Shown here piece by piece: positions 55,083 through 63,407 of a DNA stretch of 64,000 bases (positions within the stretch are counted from its first letter, which is position 1; the number at the start of each line of letters is the position of its first letter). This stretch comes from Reichenbachiella sp. 5M10. GTDB lineage: Bacteria > Bacteroidota > Bacteroidia > Cytophagales > Cyclobacteriaceae. The stretch is from assembly GCF_002742335.1 (NCBI RefSeq), contig NZ_MDGR01000007.1, forward strand, positions 4,282,501-4,346,500, written 5' to 3'. Under the pieces are notes generated by a model. That model was not told where the DNA came from and did no database searches. It saw only the letters and a list, made by a program, of their open reading frames with translations. Made by a program: the position numbers and the translations under genes.

Positions 55083-55676
55083 TTAATGAAAGCTTTGCTC
55101 AACTCGTGTATATAGCTCTTGGTATTGTTGTGATTCTTCTATAAATACATTGCTCTCTAGGAGAGAGTCTTGTTCGTGTCTGAAAAAGTATAGGGTAGTA
55201 TCTTTGATCCATTTCAATTGATAATTGCCAATCAGGGGGTTGATAAAAAAACCACTATCAGATCGCAAGAGTATTTGGGTTTGGGACAAGGAGTCTGTTT
55301 CTATTCTTAGCTTTTTGAATTTGAAATTGCCATATTGACTGATCAGTGCAGAAGAGATGTTTTTGTTCAAGTCATATTTCTTGCGACAGAGGAGGTCGTC
55401 GATGAAATAAAGGGTCATTTCTTGTACTTTTCCTCCATGCAAGCCAATGTTTGGGTCTTCCACAATATGAAAGGAAACTCTGTCTGAGTGAAAATTTCCA
55501 AATAGGTTTTCTTCGCCAATTTCTTCATCTCCCCATTCTCCCAATTGATTCCAATTTTCTGACGACACAGATACTTCGGATTCCATTTTAGGCTGCTCGG
55601 GCGTTGTTTTTTGCGGAAGAGCTTTTTCACAACTCCAAAGAATAGAAACCAAATAGATTGGAGTGAAGAATTTCAT
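55083..55676 (-). CDS. Small lipoprotein of unknown function
   Basis: A 197-residue protein with a short signal and probable lipobox (V-S-I-L-W-S-C). It then has a charged linker and a domain with several strand-like stretches (SFHIVEDPNIG, MTLYFIDDLLCRKKYDL). No family recognised. Its ATG overlaps the cmk stop by four bases (ATGA), so it is translated from the cmk message. Confidence 0.7.
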   Translation of the reverse strand: MKFFTPIYLVSILWSCEKALPQKTTPEQPKMESEVSVSSENWNQLGEWGDEEIGEENLFGNFHSDRVSFHIVEDPNIGLHGGKVQEMTLYFIDDLLCRKKYDLNKNISSALISQYGNFKFKKLRIETDSLSQTQILLRSDSGFFINPLIGNYQLKWIKDTTLYFFRHEQDSLLESNVFIEESQQYQELYTRVEQSFH

Positions 55677-56356
55677 TTCTGGAGCATCTTGCTATCGGCG
55701 AGTTGGGTGATGTGGTCGACTTGTTCGTTGAAGTACATGTGTGTTGTATCGACTTCTATGCTGTCTTTGGCACGAATTAGAGGGCTTTCGGCACGAGTGG
55801 TGTCGATGGTGTCTCGTTGTTTGAGATTCGCTTTGACGTCATCGAGATCTACGAGTTCATCTTTGTCGAAGAGTTCTTTTTGTCGACGTTCGGCACGGAC
55901 GTCAAAGTCTGCAGTCATGAATATTTTGAGTTCTGCCTCAGGGAAGACGACACTACCTATGTCTCTTCCATCCATCACGAGACCTTTGGATCGCCCCATT
56001 TTCTGTTGTTGTTTGACGAGATCGTCACGGACTGCTTTGATGGCGCTGACCTCACTGACGTTTTGTGAGATTTCCATTTCACGTATTCTTTTTTCGACAT
56101 TGAGGCCATTGAGGTAGGTTTCGCTCTTGCCTGTTTTTTCGTTGTGGTGAAAAGTAATTTCTATCTTATCAAGGGCCTTTTCAACGGATTTGGGGTTGGT
56201 CTGATCCACGTAGTTTTCCATGAAATATAAAGTAACGGCGCGATACATCGCTCCTGTGTCTACATACCTGTAGTTGAGCTTTGAGGCCACTTGCTTGGCT
56301 GTCGAACTTTTGCCGCAAGCGGAGTACCCGTCGATGGCTATGATGATTTTTTTCAT
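55673..56356 (-). CDS. cmk: Cytidylate kinase
   Basis: Phosphorylates CMP and dCMP. The start is the ATG at 56356 (MKKIIIAIDGYSACGKSSTA), placing the P-loop GYSACGKSS at residues 9-17; an upstream in-frame start at 56644 would add 96 residues including another small gene. Family motifs are YVDTGAMYRAVT, KGLVMDGRDIGSVVFPEAELKIFMTAD, ERRQKE and LKQRDTIDTTRAESPL. Length 227 residues, normal. Confidence 0.95.
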   Translation of the reverse strand: MKKIIIAIDGYSACGKSSTAKQVASKLNYRYVDTGAMYRAVTLYFMENYVDQTNPKSVEKALDKIEITFHHNEKTGKSETYLNGLNVEKRIREMEISQNVSEVSAIKAVRDDLVKQQQKMGRSKGLVMDGRDIGSVVFPEAELKIFMTADFDVRAERRQKELFDKDELVDLDDVKANLKQRDTIDTTRAESPLIRAKDSIEVDTTHMYFNEQVDHITQLADSKMLQK

Positions 56357-56397
56357 GGGATAGGGATCAAAGTTGTGTATGGTATTGAAAGCGTGGT

Positions 56398-56547
56398 TTA
56401 ACAGTCTTTGACTGGACAAGGGATGGGTTTTCCTTTTTTGAGTGTGCGTGGCTTTCGCTCGCCGGGGTACCGGGAGGATTTGCATGCAGTGAGACTGAGT
56501 ACAGCTAGCAGTGTGAGCAAGAAAAGCAATCTTCCAGTATATTTCAA
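56398..56547 (-). CDS. Unlisted 49-residue lipoprotein upstream of cmk
   Basis: A short ORF that encodes a near-perfect lipoprotein. From a TTG start it reads MKYTGRLLFLLTLLAVLSLT, then A-C (lipobox L-T-A-C), then K-S-S-R-Y-P and a basic tail ending KPIPCPVKDC with two Cys. The signal, lipobox and end make random occurrence unlikely. It lies 41 bases before cmk on the same strand, and the frame is otherwise occupied only by the unlikely cmk extension. Function unknown. Confidence 0.75.
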   Translation of the reverse strand: MKYTGRLLFLLTLLAVLSLTACKSSRYPGERKPRTLKKGKPIPCPVKDC

Positions 56548-56653
56548 AGCAATCGTATCTATGGAACAAAACAAATATACCGATTAATTGATTAACGAAA
56601 AAGGCTCTGTTTGGTGATTTGAGGAAAGTCAATCGATCAGACAAAGGGGGTAA

Positions 56654-57424
56654 TTAGATCGTCCCCAACACAACCATCTGATCCAGAGTTGGTGAGGGAC
56701 TGCCGCCCCTAGGTTCGATGGTGATGGCAAAAGCTTGCGGGTCTTCATTATTTTTCATTGTGAGCAATCTATCAGCGCCAGTCATATCAAAAATCCCAGC
56801 ATCGACAGGTGCTCCTTCTTGAATGCTCCAAAGTTGGTACTGTTGGTTTTCAGGGAGTGGTTGCAAAGTTCCAGGGTGTAGGAGTGTTTCTTTGGTCTCA
56901 GCGTTCCAAAGTACCGTAGCGGTGTACTCCAGAGTAATGCCTTGCCCTTGTAGTGGAACGGTCACAAAGGCGGGGTTAGTCAGTAGATCAATGGCTTCTT
57001 TGGCGATTGACAACTGATGTCGCGTTAGTTGAGTGTTTTCAGCCAAGAGTGTTTGTTCTTGTAAGGCTAATGCGAGGGTCGTCTCGGTTTGTTGCCAGCG
57101 ATTCCAAAACAGTACTGCTAGTGTGGTCGAGATGATGGTCAGTGAGATAGCTGCTGCCATGAGGTAGCTTGGAAACCGCCGAGAGGTTGTTGTTTGAGGG
57201 ACCGTAGTGTTGACTTCTGCCATGATTTTGGCCCGGAGATCAGCAGGAGGCTGTATGCTTCCTGCTTCGGATAGTATGGCTAGCCCTGCTTCGATTTCAT
57301 CCAGCTCGGCTCGTACCGAGTTGTTTGCCAATTGGCTCGCGACGGCATCAACTTCTTTTTGCGAAAGCATGTCCAAGCTGTACAATTCCAAATCTCCTTG
57401 CGATATGTAATCCTCTGGTTTCAA
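56654..57424 (-). CDS. Anti-sigma factor, RskA type
   Basis: A 256-residue membrane protein. The N-terminal ~75 residues form a zinc-less anti-sigma domain (DYISQGDLELYSLDMLSQKEVDAVASQL). A single transmembrane helix follows (YLMAAAISLTIISTTLAVLFW), then a periplasmic RskA domain (QLWSIQEGAPVDAGIFDM, EPRGGSPSPT). It holds the adjacent ECF sigma factor inactive until an envelope signal. The start is TTG, sharing four bases with the sigma stop (TTGA). Confidence 0.92.
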   Translation of the reverse strand: MKPEDYISQGDLELYSLDMLSQKEVDAVASQLANNSVRAELDEIEAGLAILSEAGSIQPPADLRAKIMAEVNTTVPQTTTSRRFPSYLMAAAISLTIISTTLAVLFWNRWQQTETTLALALQEQTLLAENTQLTRHQLSIAKEAIDLLTNPAFVTVPLQGQGITLEYTATVLWNAETKETLLHPGTLQPLPENQQYQLWSIQEGAPVDAGIFDMTGADRLLTMKNNEDPQAFAITIEPRGGSPSPTLDQMVVLGTI

Positions 57425-57978
57425 TTTATTCGAATTCGTTGTCTTAATGTCAAAATCGCTTTTCTCAACCGTGTTTTTACGGTACCGAGTGGCATGTCAT
57501 ATTCTTTGGCCAGTTCGGCATGGGTATATCCTTTGTAATAAATCATCTCCAAGACGAACCGTTCTTTTTCGTCGAGTGAGGCGAGTACATCTTGGAGACC
57601 AATGGCATCTGTTGATTGTTCGTAGCTGTTGCCACGATCTATACTAGATACGTGATCAATGAACGAATCGGATTTATTTTCTTTTCGTACTTCGGCAGAG
57701 CGCACTTTGTCTATGGCTTTGTTTCGCACGATGTTGACGAGCCAAGTAAACAGGCGGCCTTTGGTTGCGTCGTAGCTGTCGATTTTTTTCCAAACATTGA
57801 CAAAGGCATCTTGAAGGACTTCTTCCGCAAAGGACTTGTTTTGAACGATGCGGTAGGCGGCACCATAGAGGGCAGCAGAATAATGGTCATAGAGATACTC
57901 TAGGCCTTTGCTGTTTTTGTTTCGCAGCAGCCTTAGCAATTCGTCTTCTGATACGTGCTTTTTATTGGAGGTTGTCAA
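57421..57978 (-). CDS. ECF-type RNA polymerase sigma factor
   Basis: A 185-residue sigma-70 family factor with region 2 (YDHYSAALYGAAYRIVQNKSFAEEVLQDAFVNVWKKID) and region 4 (LDEKERFVLEMIYYKGYTHAELAKEYDMPLGTVKTRLRKAILTLRQ). It forms a pair with the following RskA-type anti-sigma. The start is TTG with no in-frame ATG near. Divergent from the MFS-like gene across about 110 bases, which may be one of its targets. Confidence 0.94.
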   Translation of the reverse strand: MTTSNKKHVSEDELLRLLRNKNSKGLEYLYDHYSAALYGAAYRIVQNKSFAEEVLQDAFVNVWKKIDSYDATKGRLFTWLVNIVRNKAIDKVRSAEVRKENKSDSFIDHVSSIDRGNSYEQSTDAIGLQDVLASLDEKERFVLEMIYYKGYTHAELAKEYDMPLGTVKTRLRKAILTLRQRIRIN

Positions 57979-58087
57979 ATGATTGTCCCAAATGGTATGT
58001 ACAAGTTAGCAACAAGTTTTGGTAAATAAAATCCAAAATGCTAGAGCACGTCGTATATCTGTGCAAACACTAATTAGAACTGTAATC

Positions 58088-59179
58088 ATGGAAAACAAAA
58101 ACCAAGTCAAATGGCCAGAGATCATGAGCTTGGCGGCACTGAATGTCGCTCTCGTGATCAGCTGGATCGCATACCACGAATATCAACCTGTCCTGTTGGA
58201 AAATTTTAGCTTTACGGATTTGTCCTCTTTTTTGGTGATTTCTAAAGCGATCATCTTGGTGGTCATCCCTCCTTTGGCGGGTCTGACCGCTGATTATTTT
58301 CTGAGAAAGAGTGGCAAGTTCTTCATCGTATTTACGGTAGGGATAGGTGCTACGGCGATGATTTTCATGGTGGTGGCATCCATTATTGGTGCTGGACCTG
58401 CCAACAATATGAAGGTTTTTTTACCCTATATGATTTTGTTGTGGTTGATTTCGATGAACTTGTTTATCAGTCCAGCCTATTCGATGATTGAGGCATTTGC
58501 TCCAGCGAAGAAGCTGCCTGTTGTGGTGGGTTTTTTGTTTCTCGTGACAGAGTTGATCTACGCTCTCGAACCTGTGGTGGTAGCCTTGGTTCGTTTCTTT
58601 GGTGATACACTGACCTTCATTGTCGGTGGGGTACTGATTTCGGTGAGTGGTTATTTCTTTCACAAGATTGCTTCTTCGGAAGTGTTGAGCTTTAGGAAAG
58701 ATGGGGTAGATACAGCCTCAAAGAAGTCAGGAGTATCTGCGTATGTGGCGATCATTGGGGTAGGTTTCTTTTTGGGAGCTGGCAAGGCTGTGTTGGTTGA
58801 GTATTATCCAGGGTATATAGCGACCAACTTCCCCCATCATGAGGGTTTAGCCGCGTATTTTTCACTTGGACTGTTGGCTTTTGCGGCGATCTTTGCTTTT
58901 TTGATGAGCAACAAAGTCGCCAAGATGAATATCCAAAAAGTAATCATTGTAAGTTTTATGCTACTTGCGGTAGGGTCTGTAAGTATCTTGCTTACATCCA
59001 ACCTATATTTTACCTTGTTTGCTGGGGTAGTAGTCGCGGTTGGTTTTGGCCTAATCAACCTTGTCGGTATACCGTTTGCCTTAGTCAACCTCTCGGCCAA
59101 ACACATTACGTATGGTATTGGGATTTTTATCGGTGCTTCGGAGCTGTTGACGGGGCTTTTCGAAGTGGTACTGCATTGA
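58088..59179 (+). CDS. Major facilitator-like membrane transporter
   Basis: A ~363-residue polytopic protein with about eleven to twelve helices starting IMSLAALNVALVISWIAYHEYQPVLLENF. LAGLTADYFLRKSGKF resembles the MFS loop 2-3 motif (G-x-x-x-D-x-x-G-R/K). No substrate motif is visible. I chose the ATG at 58088; the longer frame from 58019 lacks a membrane start. Divergent from the ECF sigma factor gene. Confidence 0.8.
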   Translation: MENKNQVKWPEIMSLAALNVALVISWIAYHEYQPVLLENFSFTDLSSFLVISKAIILVVIPPLAGLTADYFLRKSGKFFIVFTVGIGATAMIFMVVASIIGAGPANNMKVFLPYMILLWLISMNLFISPAYSMIEAFAPAKKLPVVVGFLFLVTELIYALEPVVVALVRFFGDTLTFIVGGVLISVSGYFFHKIASSEVLSFRKDGVDTASKKSGVSAYVAIIGVGFFLGAGKAVLVEYYPGYIATNFPHHEGLAAYFSLGLLAFAAIFAFLMSNKVAKMNIQKVIIVSFMLLAVGSVSILLTSNLYFTLFAGVVVAVGFGLINLVGIPFALVNLSAKHITYGIGIFIGASELLTGLFEVVLH

Positions 59180-59207
59180 TGTAGTGGGTGCTGATCCTCA
59201 ATTGAGT

Positions 59208-59249
59208 AGAGCCCTCTCTGAGAAAATTTCTCAGGGAGGGCTCTTTTTG
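59208..59249 (+). terminator. Rho-independent terminator after the MFS-like gene
   Basis: GAGCCCTCTCTGAGA pairs with TCTCAGGGAGGGCTC (one G-T wobble) around a short A/T loop and runs into TTTTTG. It lies about 30 bases after the stop. Confidence 0.9.
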
Positions 59250-59397
59250 TAGTATTTGTGCTTTTCTACAGATGTATTTCACAGACTATTGAGCATCTTG
59301 CTTGCTTGGAGTTAATTTTGACATTCCTTATTTGAATAAGTAGACCTGTGAAGGTAGAAATAAGGAAAATGAAGAATCTAATTACCTTGAGAACTCA

Positions 59398-62300
59398 ATG
59401 AGAAGGCCTGTAAAAGTTTTATCCATATCGTTTGCCATTTTGGTCGTCTTGACGATACTACTAGAGTTGTTGGCTAAAGTGGCATTTCATGATAGAATAG
59501 TACAAGAGGTCCAAAAAATGATAGATGAAAATCTAGAGTCGAAATTGACGTTTTCTAATGTGCAGATCTCTACGATTCGAAACTTCCCTACCGCGACAGT
59601 GGTCATCGATTCGGTACTCATCGTAGAAGATGGGTACGCGGTACTGCAAGCGGAGCATATCCTATTACGGATCAACCCTTTGGACCTTCTAAAAGAAAAT
59701 TACATTTTCAATACTGTAGAGATCCGCAAAGCGAAATTTCATTCAGTGGTGGATTCTCTAGGACACAAACACATGATCAAAGGGAAGCACAAAGAAGGAC
59801 ATAAGGCAGGTGGAGACTTTGATTTTCATATTCCGAACATCAAAATTCGACAAGCTGAAATCCGCGTAACCAATGAATACAAGAAAAATAGTGTCAAGAT
59901 ATCTGTCGAATATGGCGATTTCCAAATGATCTCGACAAGCGACTTGGTTTCCTTTGAGGGCAATGCCAAAGCGGTACTTGATACGATGGTGAGTAAGGGG
60001 ACTATTGCTGCGACGGGGGTCCGGATGGAGGCTAAGGATGCGGCTTTTCGGATTGGAAAATTGGACCAAAGAAATCTTTTTGATGGTATTTTGAAACTGG
60101 GTGATGCACATATCCGTGCGGCAGGTGTGCTCAAGCCTGTAGGCAATGGCAACCTGATGGATATTACGCTTGAGGGCGCAGAGTCTGATCTCAACAATTA
60201 TTTGACCTTAATCCCACAGATGAAGGCCTTCAAGTTTAAGCAGACCAACCCTGATGCTAGGTTGAGTTTTCGGATGAAGATGACGGGCTATGTCGATCCC
60301 GTGACCTTCCCATTTATCCATGTAGATTTTGATTTGGCCAATGCCTCGTTTGCCAAGGAAGGGATACCTTATGAGATCGGAGATGTGTTTTTCTCTGGGG
60401 TGTATACCAATGGAAAAGAAAAAGGTCCAGAGACCAGTGAGCTAATTCTCAAATCTGGAAAGGCCCGCATTGTGGACAGTTATGTCAATGTCACAGGTAG
60501 TTTTTACAATTTTGAGGACCCTTATGTTGATTTGAATTTGCAGGCCGAATTGTCGCTTTCGGAGTTGGACGATATGTTCGAGATTCCTAAAGTAGCGGGT
60601 TTGAAGGGCATGGTCAAGCTGGATTTAGACCTAGAGGGAAACCTAGCCGATCATGTCAAAAAGACAACCTTGGTGGACGACCGATTTACGGGGAGGATAG
60701 AGTTTCGAAATGTATATGGCGCCAGCGATACATTGAACTATGTGATGCGCGACCTCAACGGGTTGCTCACCATCCAAAACGCTAATTTGACATTTGATGA
60801 AATTCGTGGGAGCCTCAATGAGTCCAAGTTTCGTCTCAACGGAGGGCTTGAGAATTTTATCCCTCTCCTCGACCCAGCCTCGACTCATCTTGCGAAGGCA
60901 AAGTTGGAGATAGATTTGGATGAGTACTATTTGAATGAAAAGGATCTCAACTTGAGTGAGGTACCCGCAGATACTTCTGGGTTTGATTTTTCGTTTTTTC
61001 CGAAGAATCTAGACTTGGCATTGAAATTCAATTCGAATAAAATTGGCTTTGGAGATATCGAGATCGAAAAGGTCCGCTTGCGGGTGAGTATGAACAAAGA
61101 TTCAGTGCTTTTTAGGCAGTTTCATTTTTGGTTTCAACATGGCGAAATTCGCTTGAGTGGAAACAGCTATTTCAACCAAGGGAAAAACATCAGAAATCAT
61201 ATCTCCCTCCGCTCTCAATTTGAATATCTCAATGTCGATACGTTGATGACTCGATCGTTATTTCGCAAAAATAGAGCAGGAGGTGAATTACCTGACAATC
61301 TATCAATAGTGACTGACATCAATATAAACGAACTCGTCTATCAAGGAAAGACCTACCGTAAGGTTGGATTAAGTGGAAGGTTTAAAGAGGATAAGGTGGT
61401 CATGGATCGAGTCGATGTAGATTTCCCATACGGGAGTCTCCGTTCGTCTTGGGAGATTCATTCTTTGAGTGGTTTGCCTCTCATCGATGGGGCTGCCCAA
61501 GTGGACTTGGGAGAGGTACATATAGATTCACTCAAAAATTACTTCCAGTCATTCGTTTCCAAGGACTCGCTGGCTGCACCGAAAAAGAAGAGCAGGAAGT
61601 TTGCCTTCGAAGACATAGAAATTAAAGTCACAGGCCCCAAACTCACCTATGATGACATAGTAATGCACAACCTCAGAGCGGAGGTTGTATTGCATGACCA
61701 GGATTTAGAGGTTGAGAAGACTTCCTTTGATTTGTTTGGAGGCAGGTTCCACTTCAGTGGGATGCTACGAAAAAGTGATAGTCTACATGTGATCACTACG
61801 GCAAAACTCAAGGCGGAAAATATTGATGCTAGTCAAATGGTGGACGCTTTTCCTGAAGACGCCAAGACCCTCATCGGCAAAGACAACATCAAGGGAAGAA
61901 TACAGGTAGATGGTATGGTGATTTTGAATCACGATGAAAAATTGAATCATCAAGAAAAGGATATGATTGGTAAGGTCCATTTGCGTTTGGATGACGGTAT
62001 GTTGATCCATTTCAAGCCAGTGACCGAGTCTCTCAAGTTTTTGAAGAAGGAGGTTGTCGACACCATCTTTGTGGCCAACCGCGGAATTGATGTGTTGTTT
62101 CACAACGATGAGATATTGATTCCCAATACCGTATTCACCTCCAACCTGACGAACATTGAGTTTTTGGCGTACTACAACAAAAAGATTGAGTTTGGTTTTA
62201 ATCTCAAGATAAGTGTCAGTGATCTGCTATTCAAATCCCAAAAGAAAAAGAAGGCCAACATTGAAGCAGACAATGCCAGAGTCAAAGGCATCAACTATTA

Positions 62301-62451
62301 CATGAGTGCTCGTACAATCGACGAACAATTGGATATTCGCTCTCTCAAAAAGAAAGAATATGCTTGGCAAGAAAAGCTACTCAAGACCCGCTACAAGCAA
62401 GTCGATCTGCTCATGGACCAGCACATGGCCAAAGACCTCCCTACTCCTTGA
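59398..62451 (+). CDS. AsmA-family large envelope protein
   Basis: A 1017-residue protein: one N-terminal helix (VLSISFAILVVLTILLELLAKVAF) then LTFSNVQISTIRNFPTATVVIDSVLIVEDG and the AsmA signature INPLDLLKENYIFNTVEIRKAKFHSVVDSLG. Repeating-groove strands fill the rest, with a C-terminal AsmA_2-like region (VHLRLDDGMLIHFKPVTESLKFLKKEVVDTIFVANRG). These proteins bridge the periplasm and carry or help move lipids to the outer membrane. It is monocistronic here. Confidence 0.9.
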   Translation: MRRPVKVLSISFAILVVLTILLELLAKVAFHDRIVQEVQKMIDENLESKLTFSNVQISTIRNFPTATVVIDSVLIVEDGYAVLQAEHILLRINPLDLLKENYIFNTVEIRKAKFHSVVDSLGHKHMIKGKHKEGHKAGGDFDFHIPNIKIRQAEIRVTNEYKKNSVKISVEYGDFQMISTSDLVSFEGNAKAVLDTMVSKGTIAATGVRMEAKDAAFRIGKLDQRNLFDGILKLGDAHIRAAGVLKPVGNGNLMDITLEGAESDLNNYLTLIPQMKAFKFKQTNPDARLSFRMKMTGYVDPVTFPFIHVDFDLANASFAKEGIPYEIGDVFFSGVYTNGKEKGPETSELILKSGKARIVDSYVNVTGSFYNFEDPYVDLNLQAELSLSELDDMFEIPKVAGLKGMVKLDLDLEGNLADHVKKTTLVDDRFTGRIEFRNVYGASDTLNYVMRDLNGLLTIQNANLTFDEIRGSLNESKFRLNGGLENFIPLLDPASTHLAKAKLEIDLDEYYLNEKDLNLSEVPADTSGFDFSFFPKNLDLALKFNSNKIGFGDIEIEKVRLRVSMNKDSVLFRQFHFWFQHGEIRLSGNSYFNQGKNIRNHISLRSQFEYLNVDTLMTRSLFRKNRAGGELPDNLSIVTDININELVYQGKTYRKVGLSGRFKEDKVVMDRVDVDFPYGSLRSSWEIHSLSGLPLIDGAAQVDLGEVHIDSLKNYFQSFVSKDSLAAPKKKSRKFAFEDIEIKVTGPKLTYDDIVMHNLRAEVVLHDQDLEVEKTSFDLFGGRFHFSGMLRKSDSLHVITTAKLKAENIDASQMVDAFPEDAKTLIGKDNIKGRIQVDGMVILNHDEKLNHQEKDMIGKVHLRLDDGMLIHFKPVTESLKFLKKEVVDTIFVANRGIDVLFHNDEILIPNTVFTSNLTNIEFLAYYNKKIEFGFNLKISVSDLLFKSQKKKKANIEADNARVKGINYYMSARTIDEQLDIRSLKKKEYAWQEKLLKTRYKQVDLLMDQHMAKDLPTP

Positions 62452-62468
62452 TTTGAACTATTGATAGA

Positions 62469-63407
62469 TTAGTCCTCTTTGGGTACTTGGGAGATGTCTA
62501 GTTTTTTGCCATCTGCTGAGACTGATGACACACTAAAGAATCCCAATACCATGGTTTCTGAATCAGAGTCTAGGGGGCTGAGGTTACTTTTGACATTGCT
62601 CATCGGTGTAGCAAAGAGCTCCCCGAATCCCCCAGGCCGGTTGGTTTGGACTTGGATTTCGTTGAGGTATTCGTAGGTCTCGTTGGTGATGGAGTGTAGC
62701 TCCACATATAGTGAGTCTCCGTCTTTATAGGGGGAGCTTATGCCTAGGTCATTATCGTCGGATTCGTCGTAGGGGTTGACCCCCTCTCGGACGGGCACGA
62801 TGAATACCAAGTTGTCGACTCCTTCCCCTCCGATGCCTGCGTCATAGGCGATGTTTATTTCTTCAGGTTTGCCCAAAAACTGACCATTCTTGTAGGCTTT
62901 GATCCAATAGGTATCACCAGCTCCTTCAGGGTCTTTGGCCCAAAACTCACCAATGTAAAATATTTCTTCTGTACCAAACCCCGAGATCTCTTCGTAGCGA
63001 AAGGTGACACTGTCCATGGGCGGTACTCGGTTCATGGTTGAGGTGGAGACGAAGCTTTCGTTGTGGGCAGTGATAGTCAGTACAAAATCATCTCCTACGG
63101 ATCCAAAACCAGTAGGCGAAGTATAGATGCCGTTTTCTAAATGAGTAAAAGTGACGGAGGTTGCGGGATCACCATAAGAGACTGTGACGATGGCGTCTGT
63201 CACTCCGATGATTTGCGTACTGTCAAAGTAAGGCTGGGTCATGGCTACCAAGATACGTTGCTCTTCATTTTTGTCATTGATGAAGGCGTCCACAACCAAG
63301 ACAGGGTCTTCGGATTCTAAATTTGGATAGATGCGGTCGTCACAAGAGATTAGCAAGGCCAAGTTTAGAACCATGAGGGTGTGTATCCATATATTTTTCA
63401 TATCCAT
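62469..63407 (-). CDS. DUF4249 lipoprotein
   Basis: A 312-residue lipoprotein (lipobox L-L-I-S-C then DD). Body: DPVLVVDAFINDKNEEQRILVAMTQPYFDSTQIIGVTDAIVTVSYGDP, the strongly conserved start of DUF4249, followed by a two-domain beta structure. DUF4249 lipoproteins pair with a TonB-dependent receptor, as here (ATG overlapping the receptor stop by one base, TAATG). The substrate is unknown. Confidence 0.9.
   Translation of the reverse strand: MDMKNIWIHTLMVLNLALLISCDDRIYPNLESEDPVLVVDAFINDKNEEQRILVAMTQPYFDSTQIIGVTDAIVTVSYGDPATSVTFTHLENGIYTSPTGFGSVGDDFVLTITAHNESFVSTSTMNRVPPMDSVTFRYEEISGFGTEEIFYIGEFWAKDPEGAGDTYWIKAYKNGQFLGKPEEINIAYDAGIGGEGVDNLVFIVPVREGVNPYDESDDNDLGISSPYKDGDSLYVELHSITNETYEYLNEIQVQTNRPGGFGELFATPMSNVKSNLSPLDSDSETMVLGFFSVSSVSADGKKLDISQVPKED

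Noticed and set aside
56357-56644. 96-residue N-terminal extension of cytidylate kinase
   Set aside because: Cmk starts at its P-loop; the extension is not Cmk-like and overlaps a convincing small lipoprotein in another frame.
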